Origin: Sutcliffiella horikoshii DSM 8719
GTDB lineage: Bacteria; Bacillota; Bacilli; Bacillales; Bacillaceae_I
Direction: 5' to 3'
DNA: 64,000 nucleotides
Assembly (NCBI GenBank): GCA_001648575.1
Contig: LQXN01000065.1
Coordinates: 62,001-126,000 of the forward strand
Positions 1 through 7,499 of the stretch are shown here, one piece after another. A program made the position numbers and the translations under genes. The notes beneath the pieces were generated by a model, which was not told where the DNA came from, did not search any database, and worked only from the letters and a program-made list of their open reading frames with translations. Positions within the stretch are counted from its first letter, which is position 1, and the number at the start of each line of letters is the position of its first letter.

Positions 1-1
1 G

Positions 2-226
2 GAGGCTACCCATTTAATCTGGCTGGACTGCCGGGAGCTCGGAATCCCAGCAGAAGAATTGCACGCCTTCTTTTTAGAAAAAGCGGGAGTCCGCCTTGAT
101 GAAGGAATGAAATTCGGTGCAGGAGGCCAAGGCTTCGAACGCATAAACATCGCCTGCCCGCGTGAGGTGCTGACGGAAGCGCTGCTTAGAATAAAAGCTG
201 CTATAAAGGAAATAGAGACCTGCTGA
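2..226 (+). CDS. PatB/MalY-family PLP-dependent C-S lyase (3' end only)
   Basis: The window opens inside this gene; 74 C-terminal residues are visible in the frame starting at base 2 and end at TGA 224-226. The segment carries the aminotransferase class I/II C-terminal pattern of MalY/PatB cystathionine beta-lyases: EATHLIWLDCRELG, a glycine-rich KFGAGGQGFERINIACPR and a terminal helix. Such enzymes cleave C-S bonds of cystathionine or other cysteine S-conjugates using pyridoxal phosphate. The PLP lysine and N-terminus lie outside the window, so the exact subfamily is inferred. A strong terminator follows directly. Confidence 0.8.
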   Translation, partial: EATHLIWLDCRELGIPAEELHAFFLEKAGVRLDEGMKFGAGGQGFERINIACPREVLTEALLRIKAAIKEIETC

Positions 227-250
227 CGTAGACATGTTAGCAGGTTTTTT
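218..250 (+). terminator. Rho-independent terminator of the PatB-like gene
   Basis: The arms ACCTGCTGACGT and ATGTTAGCAGGT pair around a short loop and are followed by a run of Ts. The left arm begins inside the last codons of the gene. Confidence 0.85.
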
Positions 251-268
251 GAATGCTCCTACTTGTAA

Positions 269-302
269 CAAAAAAGCCTAAAGCCAAAATGGCCTTAAGC
301 TT
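269..302 (-). terminator. Terminator of the ketopantoate-reductase-like gene
   Basis: On the minus strand AAGCTTAAGGCCA pairs with TGGCTTTAGGCTT (two mismatches) and a T-run follows. It sits 17 bases past the stop codon of the minus-strand gene. Confidence 0.75.
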
Positions 303-318
303 TCAATATTCCATCCGA

Positions 319-1233
319 TTATCTTTGCCCCTCATAAATGCGCAGATTGGCATAAATCTTCTCAAGGGTAGGAGCGGATACTCCTCGCTCTTTTGCAATT
401 TCAAGCAGATATCCGTAAAAATGTTCGGCTTCTACGGACACTCCCTTTTCCATATCCCTTTGCATCGAAGATTTCATGCCTGCTCCAATAGAATGAAGCT
501 TCTCCAAGTTTACGTCCGCAATATTTTCCGCAAGTGGAGCTTCTGCACTTTTCATAATTCCGGCGACTTCTTCTAGGGTTTGTTTGATGGTAGCAGAACC
601 GAATTCATCTTCCCGTATCGGGCCGATTGGCGAACGGAACAAGGTTGTCACCCCGGCCAAGGTCGCAATGAAAAGATACTTATGCCACATGGCTTGTCCG
701 ATATCTTCGGAAAGGACAAAGTTTGCTTTGGTGCCACTGAATGTGTGAACGAGTTTTTCCATGCGTTCTGTCTTTCTCGCACTTAACTCACCGAAAACGA
801 GATCATGAATCGGGCTCGTCTGAATGATGGCCCCCTGTTCGTCCAAGGTCGATTCTACGAAACAAAGTCCACCAATAACATTGGATTCATGGAAAGCAGC
901 ATGTAATTTCTCCATATGTGCCATCCCATTAAGTAAAGGGACAATGATGGTATTTTCGCCAACATAGCTTCTGAAATCCTCAACAGCAGCATCTAAATGA
1001 TAGGCTTTCATCGATAACAAAATGACATCATATGCTTCGACCTTTTCTCCACTGACAAGCAGCTTCGGTTTAAGTGTGGCATCCCCATGGTCACTTTTGA
1101 TGACAAGACCCGTTTCTTCTAATTGATTCTTACGCTTTTCCCGCACAAGGAACGTCACATCCTCACCTTTCTCCAACAAACGCCCACCAAAGTATCCACC
1201 CACAGCACCCGCACCGACAACAAGTATCTTCAT
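319..1233 (-). CDS. 2-dehydropantoate 2-reductase family (PanE/ApbA-like) oxidoreductase
   Basis: A 304-residue cytoplasmic NADPH-dependent reductase of the ketopantoate reductase family. The N-terminal Rossmann motif VGAGAVGGYFGG (residues 6-17) starts almost at the first residue, and the length is typical. Authentic PanE reduces ketopantoate to pantoate for coenzyme A synthesis. Here the catalytic-lysine region reads AMWHKYLFIATLAGVTTL, lacking the NCVINP-like asparagines of classical PanE, so it may be a paralogue acting on another 2-keto acid. It is monocistronic, convergent with the upstream lyase, and has its own terminator. Family call is firm; substrate is uncertain. Confidence 0.8.
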   Translation of the reverse strand: MKILVVGAGAVGGYFGGRLLEKGEDVTFLVREKRKNQLEETGLVIKSDHGDATLKPKLLVSGEKVEAYDVILLSMKAYHLDAAVEDFRSYVGENTIIVPLLNGMAHMEKLHAAFHESNVIGGLCFVESTLDEQGAIIQTSPIHDLVFGELSARKTERMEKLVHTFSGTKANFVLSEDIGQAMWHKYLFIATLAGVTTLFRSPIGPIREDEFGSATIKQTLEEVAGIMKSAEAPLAENIADVNLEKLHSIGAGMKSSMQRDMEKGVSVEAEHFYGYLLEIAKERGVSAPTLEKIYANLRIYEGQR

Positions 1234-1426
1234 CTAGAATCCCTCCCCGTTATGTATGGATTTATTTTAACAGTTTCACCATAAAAAAGGGGCTGGGATG
1301 CTTAGTGGCATTCTTTCCATGTTTGTCGAACTGTGTCGTTTGGCATGTATTGGTTTGGTTTTGGACAGTAATCGGGAAAACCCGATGCTTTCCTGTGAAA
1401 GTTCCGGCCCTAATAGCCTAAATTTT

Positions 1427-1471
1427 GTGATAATATATATTTTGAGTCCATAACCGCATATATATTGTCAC
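1427..1471. promoter_or_regulatory. 14-bp inverted repeat upstream of the serine hydrolase
   Basis: GTGATAATATATAT (1427-1440) and ATATATATTGTCAC (1458-1471) are inverted with one mismatch and a 17-base spacer, 41 bases before the hydrolase start. It could be a dimeric repressor site or a leader hairpin. No T-run follows, so it is not a standard terminator. Confidence 0.5.
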
Positions 1472-1512
1472 CCGTCCACCGAGCCAAAAGGATATAAAGG
1501 GGTTTAGCCGCT

Positions 1513-2538
1513 ATGAAAGTGAAAAAGGTAGAATTAGAAACGATATTAGCTAACAAAATAAGTGAAATAGATTTTTCAGGTGTTGTTCATGTGGAGGATC
1601 GCAGTGGAGTCATCCATGCCAGTGCGCACGGCTTCTCCAATCGTGCAGAGGCCATCTCCAATACTGCTGATACGAGATTTGGAATTGCCTCAGGCTGCAA
1701 GCTTTTCACGGCAATTGGCATATGCCAGTTGGTGGAGAATGGAGCTTTGACGTTTGAATCAAAATTAAGCAGTTTGCTGGATCATTCTTTCCCGCATTTC
1801 GATAAAGAGGTGACTGTCCATCAACTGCTGACCCATTCATCTGGTGTACCGGATTATTTTGACGAGGATGTAATGGATGATTTTGAAGAGCTTTGGGTGG
1901 AAAATCCAATGTACCACATGAGGCAAATAGAGAATTTCCTCCCGTTGTTTCAGGACCAACAGATGAAATTCAACCCTGGCGAAAAGTTCCACTATAATAA
2001 TTCCGGCTATATATTATTGGGATTGATCATCGAAAAAGTAGCTGGAGTTCCGTTTACTGATTATGTGGAGGAGTATATCTTCGGTCCTTCACAAATGACT
2101 GATTCCGGTTACTTCTCTTTGGATAAGTTACCCGGCAGAACGGCACTTGGCTACATCGATGAGGAAGATGGTTCCTGGAGGACCAACAGTTATTCCGTTC
2201 CGATAAAAGGTGGAGCAGATGGTGGAGCATATATCACGGCAGGGGATATGGCGAAACTTTGGAACGCTTTAATGCAAGGTAAGTTAGTGAGTAAAGAAAT
2301 GCTGTCTAAAATGCTGACACCGTGGATACAAACAGATGACGAAACAGATTGGTATGGCTATGGAATCTGGATAGAGAAAGAGGCAGACAAAATAGTAAAA
2401 TACCATGTCATGGGCTATGATCCGGGCGTAAGCTTTGCGTCTGGCTACTATCCTGATTCAGAATTGGTCGTCGTGATCCCATCGAATAAGGAAAGCGGTC
2501 CACACAAGCTGATGTTTTTGCTGGAGGAGCATATTTAA
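1513..2538 (+). CDS. Serine hydrolase, beta-lactamase/PBP-like (class C fold)
   Basis: A 341-residue protein of the beta-lactamase-related family (Pfam Beta-lactamase). The nucleophile motif S-x-x-K is SGCK at residues 60-63 and the second motif is in HYNNSGYILLG. The late GGADGGAYITAGDMAKLW segment is typical of these enzymes. There is no signal peptide, so it is probably a cytoplasmic esterase or peptidase-type hydrolase rather than a resistance enzyme. The start is an ATG with only a weak GGGG upstream. Substrate unknown. It stands alone between an operator-like repeat and a palindromic repeat element. Confidence 0.8.
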   Translation: MKVKKVELETILANKISEIDFSGVVHVEDRSGVIHASAHGFSNRAEAISNTADTRFGIASGCKLFTAIGICQLVENGALTFESKLSSLLDHSFPHFDKEVTVHQLLTHSSGVPDYFDEDVMDDFEELWVENPMYHMRQIENFLPLFQDQQMKFNPGEKFHYNNSGYILLGLIIEKVAGVPFTDYVEEYIFGPSQMTDSGYFSLDKLPGRTALGYIDEEDGSWRTNSYSVPIKGGADGGAYITAGDMAKLWNALMQGKLVSKEMLSKMLTPWIQTDDETDWYGYGIWIEKEADKIVKYHVMGYDPGVSFASGYYPDSELVVVIPSNKESGPHKLMFLLEEHI

Positions 2539-2557
2539 ATAAGGAAGGCTCTTTTCT

Positions 2558-2730
2558 AAAAGATTGTTGCTAACCACTAGAAAAAGTCGGTATATAGACT
2601 TTTTGTCTACTTACCTACTCTAAAATAAGCAAGTAGACTAAACAGTAAAACAGGGAAAAGAGCACGACAGTAAGGAATATAACGGTTAGTTGGTTAATAC
2701 GAAAAAGCAACAAAATTTACGAAAACAGCC
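2558..2730. repeat. Dispersed palindromic element, expanded copy
   Basis: The ends AAAGATTGTTGCT and GCAACAAAATTTACGAAAACAGCC-like match the compact copy at 53049-53124, and both copies hold an inner inverted pair around AAAAAGTC. This copy carries about 95 additional bases in the middle, holding its own hairpin arms (GTCTACTT and AAGTAGAC). It follows the serine hydrolase stop codon. Confidence 0.6.
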
Positions 2731-2740
2731 ACAAGTAAAG

Positions 2741-2775
2741 AGGCATACCTGGTTCATTGCAGGTATGTCTTTTTT
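2741..2775 (+). terminator. Rho-independent terminator
   Basis: AGGCATACCTG and CAGGTATGTCT form an 11-bp stem (one G-T pair) followed by six Ts. It probably ends transcription of the serine hydrolase before the next operon. Confidence 0.8.
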
Positions 2776-2778
2776 ATA

Positions 2779-2826
2779 TTTATAGAAGGATTTGTTCTAC
2801 ATTTATAGAATTACATATTCTATAAA
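2779..2826. promoter_or_regulatory. Triple half-site operator (TTTATAGAA) before the ArsR-type gene
   Basis: TTTATAGAA occurs at 2779-2787 and 2802-2810 and inverted as TTCTATAAA at 2818-2826. The last two form a perfect 9-bp palindrome with a 7-base spacer, 25 bases before the regulator start. This is the expected position for autoregulation by the downstream winged-helix protein; binding is inferred. Confidence 0.55.
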
Positions 2827-2850
2827 CATAAAACGAGGTGTTCGCCAATT

Positions 2851-3894
2851 ATGAAACTCTTAAACATTACAAATAGAAAAAGAGAGTCCTATCAAGTATC
2901 ATTCAGGCATTCCGTCCTATTGGAGTGTGCACTTGGTATTGCCGCAGTGACGAATACACGATTACATGACTCCATGGAAAAGTCTAGAGGTTATTGGAGC
3001 AATCTCAGGGATAACTTGTCACCTGAATTACAGGGAGCTCTGGATTATGTAGAGAAGCACAATACGTGGAAAGCCTTGTTGCAGCTTTGTCATTATCATC
3101 ATTGTGAAGATCTTCCGGAATTCCTTTCTTTTATAGAGGAGCTTGAAGGCAGCCAACTAAAATTCTATTCGTTGCCATACTTGGGCAAGGAGTGTCAGAA
3201 GAGGAGGAGGCAGGCTTCAGAAGGGGATATTGAGGCTAGTCATGCACTGGTGGAGGCGACGAAGGACCATAACTTCTTTCCGAATTACATAAAGTTCATC
3301 TGTGAAATAGATATTATTCTGCTGAAAAATCACCTTATAACTGTGATGGCCAAGTGGTACGAGGAATTTGTGCAACCATCCGCGCGGGATATTTGTGAGA
3401 TGTTAGAGAGGGACGTCTCGTCCAAGCAGGAAATGGGAAAAAAGCTGAAACCAGAACTGCTTGTAGAGTGGGCCACTGGTGGAATCGAGTATCGTGCGGA
3501 GCCGAATGTGCAGGAAGTATTATTGATTCCGCAGCAAATTTACCGTCCTTGGAACATTGAAGCTGATATGGAAGGCAGTAAGATATTTTACTACCCTGTA
3601 GCGGATGAAAGCATAGCGCCAAATGACCGGTACACCCCGGATCATTTTTTGGTGGCAAAATATAAGGCACTGGGGGATGAGGCAAGATTGCGGATCGTCA
3701 AACACCTGTCTGAAAAGGAGTGTACCCTGCAGGAGTTGACGGGTTTGTTGGAGGTGGGCAAGTCCACGATCCACCATCATTTGAAGATTCTGCGTGCTGC
3801 TAAGCTTGTGGATGGCAAGGATGGTATCTATTCATTAAGAAAGCCCGCCCTGGATCTTATGGAGAACGATTTGCAAGGATACCTGAATCGATGA
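2851..3894 (+). CDS. ArsR-type winged-helix transcriptional regulator with large N-terminal domain
   Basis: A 347-residue protein. The last 80 residues form an ArsR-like winged helix: KYKALGDEARLRIVKHLSE, then QELTGLLEVGKSTIHHHLKIL as the recognition helix, then a wing. The 260-residue N-terminal part resembles the poorly characterised sensor region found with this HTH in other Firmicutes (DUF5937-like; inferred). It overlaps the following MFS gene by ATGA (3891-3894), so the two are translationally coupled. It most likely controls that transporter and itself through the TTTATAGAA sites upstream. The ligand is unknown. Confidence 0.8.
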   Translation: MKLLNITNRKRESYQVSFRHSVLLECALGIAAVTNTRLHDSMEKSRGYWSNLRDNLSPELQGALDYVEKHNTWKALLQLCHYHHCEDLPEFLSFIEELEGSQLKFYSLPYLGKECQKRRRQASEGDIEASHALVEATKDHNFFPNYIKFICEIDIILLKNHLITVMAKWYEEFVQPSARDICEMLERDVSSKQEMGKKLKPELLVEWATGGIEYRAEPNVQEVLLIPQQIYRPWNIEADMEGSKIFYYPVADESIAPNDRYTPDHFLVAKYKALGDEARLRIVKHLSEKECTLQELTGLLEVGKSTIHHHLKILRAAKLVDGKDGIYSLRKPALDLMENDLQGYLNR

Positions 3895-5111
3895 AGGGTA
3901 TTTGGAAGAACAGATCCTTTCTCTATGTCTGGTCGGGTAATGTAATTTCCGAACTTGGCGGTGCTTTTGGGACCTTTTGCAATTCAATCATGGTGTACCA
4001 GCTGACAGGCTCGACGATGGCATTAGGCTCCATGTGGCTGTTGTATTTCATCCCGTCGCTCATATTGCAACTCTTTATTGGTCCGTTTATCGACAGATGG
4101 AGCAGGAAGTGGACGATGATTTTTTCACAGTGGACAAGGGCTGCGGTGTTTATGGTTCCACTGTTGGCATGGGGGACTGGTCAGTTAGAAGTGTGGCATA
4201 TCTTTGTCGTTCAGGTGGTGGTCGGACTGATCACCCCTCTATATGTGCCGGCCAACCATGCCATCACCCCGACGATTGTAATGAAGGACCAACTCAAGCA
4301 GGCGAACTCCTTGCTGGAGAGCTCGGTTCGGTTGATGAGCTTCACGGCGCCTTTGCTGGGGGGATTGGTGATTGAATATATCGGGATTAACATGACCCTG
4401 ATATTTGTCATTGTCACGCTTGGGTTAAGTGGGGCGCTGTTATGGTTTGTAAAAGAACCGTCACCGGAGATGCGGGTTCGAAGGGCATGGTGGAAGGAGT
4501 TTGGGGAGGGGATCTCCTTTTTCTTCAAACAGCGGATTGTTGTTTGGCTTGGCTTTTTCCTTGCATTCGTCCAGTTTGGCGTGGGGGTGACGATGGTCAC
4601 GACGCTTCCCTATATCACCGGGGAGCTAGGCGGGAGTTATGCCTCGTATGGCTATTTTATGGCAGGGTTTCCTGTGGGGTATATATTGGGGGCTTTGTTG
4701 GTTGGGAGAATCGCTTTTGGGAGTACACGTTTGGTGATGCTTGGGGCTTTGGCGGTTGGCGGGCTCACTTTTGTCGGTCTAGGTTTGAACGAGAGCAGTC
4801 TGATGGTAGCAATTGTGCTTGAAGTGACGGCCGGCGTTGTGATGGCGATTTTCAGCATTAACAATACGACTATCTGCCAGCGCATCATCCCCAATCATTT
4901 GATGGGTAAAATCTTTTCGGTTCGTCTGTTTATCATAAGGGGCGTCATGCCATTGGGTGTGTTGGTGGGCGGAATGCTTGGCGACGTGTGGGGTGTGAGG
5001 CCGCTGTATTTTTTGATAGGTTTCATGATTGCCGGCGTCGCGTTGGTGGGGATGTTGCTGCCGTATTTTAAGTTTATGGATGAGGAATTGGAGGAGCGGA
5101 AGGTTTCGTGA
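3891..5111 (+). CDS. MFS transporter
   Basis: A 406-residue integral membrane protein of the major facilitator superfamily with about twelve hydrophobic segments. The loop 2-3 signature is FIGPFIDRWSRKW. It resembles drug or metabolite efflux MFS proteins co-encoded with ArsR-type regulators. The start overlaps the stop of the regulator by four bases, so expression is coupled. Substrate unknown. A tandem-repeat array follows about 85 bases after the stop. Confidence 0.85.
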   Translation: MKGIWKNRSFLYVWSGNVISELGGAFGTFCNSIMVYQLTGSTMALGSMWLLYFIPSLILQLFIGPFIDRWSRKWTMIFSQWTRAAVFMVPLLAWGTGQLEVWHIFVVQVVVGLITPLYVPANHAITPTIVMKDQLKQANSLLESSVRLMSFTAPLLGGLVIEYIGINMTLIFVIVTLGLSGALLWFVKEPSPEMRVRRAWWKEFGEGISFFFKQRIVVWLGFFLAFVQFGVGVTMVTTLPYITGELGGSYASYGYFMAGFPVGYILGALLVGRIAFGSTRLVMLGALAVGGLTFVGLGLNESSLMVAIVLEVTAGVVMAIFSINNTTICQRIIPNHLMGKIFSVRLFIIRGVMPLGVLVGGMLGDVWGVRPLYFLIGFMIAGVALVGMLLPYFKFMDEELEERKVS

Positions 5112-5198
5112 AGGAGGGAGGTGGGCTGCGAGGTCGCAAGGTCGATGCAGTCCACCTTAAGTTTTGTGTCGTTTTGTGTCGAATGACGGTTATTTGGG

Positions 5199-5405
5199 AA
5201 AAGTAGCGGATAAATCTCAAAAGTTGTTGGATAAATCCCAAAAGTAGCGGATAAAACCCAAAAGTTGTTGGATAAATTTCAAAAGTAGCGGAGAAAACCT
5301 AAAAGTTGTTGGATAAATCCCAAAAGTAGCGGATAAAACCCAAAAGTTGTTGGATAAATCCCAAAAGTAGCGGAGAAAACCTAAAAGTTGTTGGATAAAT
5401 CTCAA
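5199..5405. repeat. Tandem repeat array A (alternating 20/21-bp units)
   Basis: About ten units alternate between AAAAGTAGCGGATAAAACCC-type (20 bp) and AAAAGTTGTTGGATAAATCC-type (21 bp), giving a 41-bp higher-order period repeated five times with slight drift. It is preceded at 5172-5186 by TTTTGTGTCGAATGA, a leader nearly repeated before array F (54802-54816). Units are not a multiple of three, so it is not a coding repeat. The remaining gap to 5525 shows nothing else. Confidence 0.85.
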
Positions 5406-5525
5406 GCGTACCCTGAAGTTTCATAGCCCCCCCCTGCTCCGACCCACTCCCCAAGCTTCACATCTCTCTTAACCAAAACAAAACTCTGAAAATGTACCAT
5501 TTCCCGTTTCAATTTCCTTTATTAG

Positions 5526-5552
5526 GGTAAAGAATAGTATTTTCTATTTACC
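5526..5552. promoter_or_regulatory. Inverted repeat upstream of the ergothioneine-type operon
   Basis: GGTAAAGAATAG and CTATTTACC form an imperfect palindrome ending 10 bases before the AAAGGAGG ribosome-binding site at 5560. Its position fits an operator over the start of transcription; the regulator is unknown. Confidence 0.4.
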
Positions 5553-5576
5553 AAACCCAAAGGAGGAACACTACAC

Positions 5577-6203
5577 ATGACAAAAGCACTTTTCCTAAAC
5601 TGTTCACTTAAATCTTTCAGCGATGTATCCAATACAGAAGCACTTATGAAAGAGGTAATCAAGCACTTCAACAATGAAAACGTAGAGTCCGAAATTGTGA
5701 GGATCACAGATTATAATGTTAAATTCGGCGTTAGTGAGGATGAAGGTTATGGGGACGAGTGGCCAGAAGTGTTCAACAAGGTGATCCATGCGGATATCGT
5801 CATCATCGGGACCCCGGTGTGGCTTGGTGAGAAGAGCAGTGTTGCGAAGATGGTAATGGAACGACTTGATGGCGGAAGTGGACTAACGAACGACAAAGGG
5901 CAATATATTTACTATAACAAGGTAGGAGGTGTGGTCATAACGGGGAACGAAGATGGTGCGAAGAATGCAGCGTCCTCCATACTGTACGGCTTGTCGCATA
6001 TAGGATTTACGATCCCGCCAAATGTTGATACATACTGGGTAGGCGAAGCAGGCCCGGGACCGTCCTATATCGAAGCAGAAGGATATAAGAACGACTTCAC
6101 GATGGAGCATGCCAAGATCATGGCATACAATTTGACTCATTTTGCCAGAATGCTGAAAGCAAACCCGATCCCTGCAGAGGGAAATGTGGTCGAACAAAGC
6201 TAG
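5577..6203 (+). CDS. Flavodoxin-like NAD(P)H-dependent oxidoreductase
   Basis: A 208-residue flavodoxin-fold protein with the FMN phosphate-binding loop LNCSLKSFSDVSNTE near the N-terminus and the conserved ADIVIIGTPVWLGEKSSVAKMVMERLD segment that lines the flavin. Such proteins transfer electrons from NAD(P)H through FMN. The ATG has a strong AAAGGAGGA site. It is the first gene of an operon: egtB begins 24 bases after its stop with no terminator between. It may supply reducing power to, or recycle a product of, the iron enzyme EgtB; that link is inferred from position only. Confidence 0.8.
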   Translation: MTKALFLNCSLKSFSDVSNTEALMKEVIKHFNNENVESEIVRITDYNVKFGVSEDEGYGDEWPEVFNKVIHADIVIIGTPVWLGEKSSVAKMVMERLDGGSGLTNDKGQYIYYNKVGGVVITGNEDGAKNAASSILYGLSHIGFTIPPNVDTYWVGEAGPGPSYIEAEGYKNDFTMEHAKIMAYNLTHFARMLKANPIPAEGNVVEQS

Positions 6204-6227
6204 AATCCAATAAAAGGAGCGGTACCC

Positions 6228-7499
6228 ATGGAAACTCAAACACAAACAATCAAATCAATCTCCAAACGATTTATGGATGTTCGAGACCTCACCATGAAGC
6301 TTGTTCAGCCTTTGGAAACGGAAGATTTCATCATTCAATCACATCCGGATGTAAGCCCACCGAAATGGCATCTGGCACACACCACCTGGTTTTTTGAGCG
6401 CTTTGTGCTGAAAGAGTATTTCGAGAACTACAGGGAATTCCACCCGAAATACGATTTTCTTTTCAACTCCTATTACGAGACAGTCGGGCCATTTCAGCCA
6501 AGGCATCAGCGCGGAGTACTTTCGAGGCCAAGCATCCAGGATGTTTTCCAATATCGCAGTTATATCGATAATTATATCGTTGACCTTCTATCACAACTAG
6601 AAGGGTCCCAGTCGGAAAAAACCGACAAGGTCCACAGCCTCATAGAAATCGGAATGCAGCATGAACAGCAGCATCAAGAGCTGATCCTGATGGATGTTAA
6701 GTACAACTTCTATGTCAATCCGCTGCATCCAGCCTATAAAGAATCCAAGTCTGGCTCATCTGAAAAAATAGAACCATCCTTCCACACATATGATGGAGGT
6801 CTCATTGAAATCGGGCACAATGGCGAAGGGTTTGCTTTTGATAATGAAGGGCCGAACCATAAAGTCTGGCTCGAACCATTCAAGCTGGCCGACCAGCCTG
6901 TCACCAATGGTGAGTACCTGGAATTCATTGAAGCAGGAGGGTATCAGAAGCCATATTATTGGCTGTCTGACGGTTGGAACACGGTGAAAAAGAATGACTG
7001 GCAGGCACCGCTGTACTGGAGTAAAGACGAGGATGGAGAGTGGTACATTTTCACTCTTGGTGGCAATAAGAAGCTCGATCCACACCAGCCGGTTGTTCAT
7101 GTGAGCTTCTATGAGGCGGATGCTTTCAGCAGATGGGTAGGCAAGCGCTTGCCGACAGAAGCGGAATGGGAGCATGCGGCAAGGGACCTTGAGATTAAAG
7201 GGAACACGATGGACACAGGCAATTATCATCCGGCAGCATCCAATGGCTCAGCCGAATCAAAAATGTTTGGGGATGTGTGGGAGTGGACGGCAAGCGCCTA
7301 CTCGCCATACCCTGGCAGCAAACCGCTTGAAGGGGCACTTGGCGAATATAATGCTAAATTCATGTGCAATCAAATGGTGTTGCGCGGCGGATCCTGTGCC
7401 ACACCGCAGGACCATATCCGCAACACCTACCGAAACTTCTTCCCTGCAGACAAGCGCTGGCAGTTCAGCGGATTCCGATTGGCGGAGGATGCCCTATGA
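6228..7499 (+). CDS. egtB: Ergothioneine biosynthesis protein EgtB (hercynine oxygenase)
   Basis: A 423-residue non-haem iron sulfoxide synthase, which joins a thiol (cysteine or gamma-glutamylcysteine) to hercynine using oxygen. An N-terminal DinB-like domain carries the iron-binding set: H51 in WHLAHTTWFFE and H145-x3-H149-x-E151 in MQHEQQHQELI. The C-terminal half is a formylglycine-generating-enzyme/C-lectin domain with GDVWEWTASAY and LRGGSCATP. The length matches the family. It overlaps egtD by ATGA (7496-7499). No EgtA or EgtC is visible, so cysteine may be the direct sulfur donor (inference). Confidence 0.92.
   Translation: METQTQTIKSISKRFMDVRDLTMKLVQPLETEDFIIQSHPDVSPPKWHLAHTTWFFERFVLKEYFENYREFHPKYDFLFNSYYETVGPFQPRHQRGVLSRPSIQDVFQYRSYIDNYIVDLLSQLEGSQSEKTDKVHSLIEIGMQHEQQHQELILMDVKYNFYVNPLHPAYKESKSGSSEKIEPSFHTYDGGLIEIGHNGEGFAFDNEGPNHKVWLEPFKLADQPVTNGEYLEFIEAGGYQKPYYWLSDGWNTVKKNDWQAPLYWSKDEDGEWYIFTLGGNKKLDPHQPVVHVSFYEADAFSRWVGKRLPTEAEWEHAARDLEIKGNTMDTGNYHPAASNGSAESKMFGDVWEWTASAYSPYPGSKPLEGALGEYNAKFMCNQMVLRGGSCATPQDHIRNTYRNFFPADKRWQFSGFRLAEDAL

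Noticed and set aside
4211-4894. Minus-strand open frames inside the MFS gene
   Set aside because: They are shadow frames of a strongly coding membrane protein, without start signals.
5217-5405. A 62-codon minus-strand open frame through array A
   Set aside because: It exists only because the repeat lacks stops in that frame. It has no ribosome site, and the 20/21-bp alternation shifts the encoded sequence between frames, so there is no constant peptide unit.
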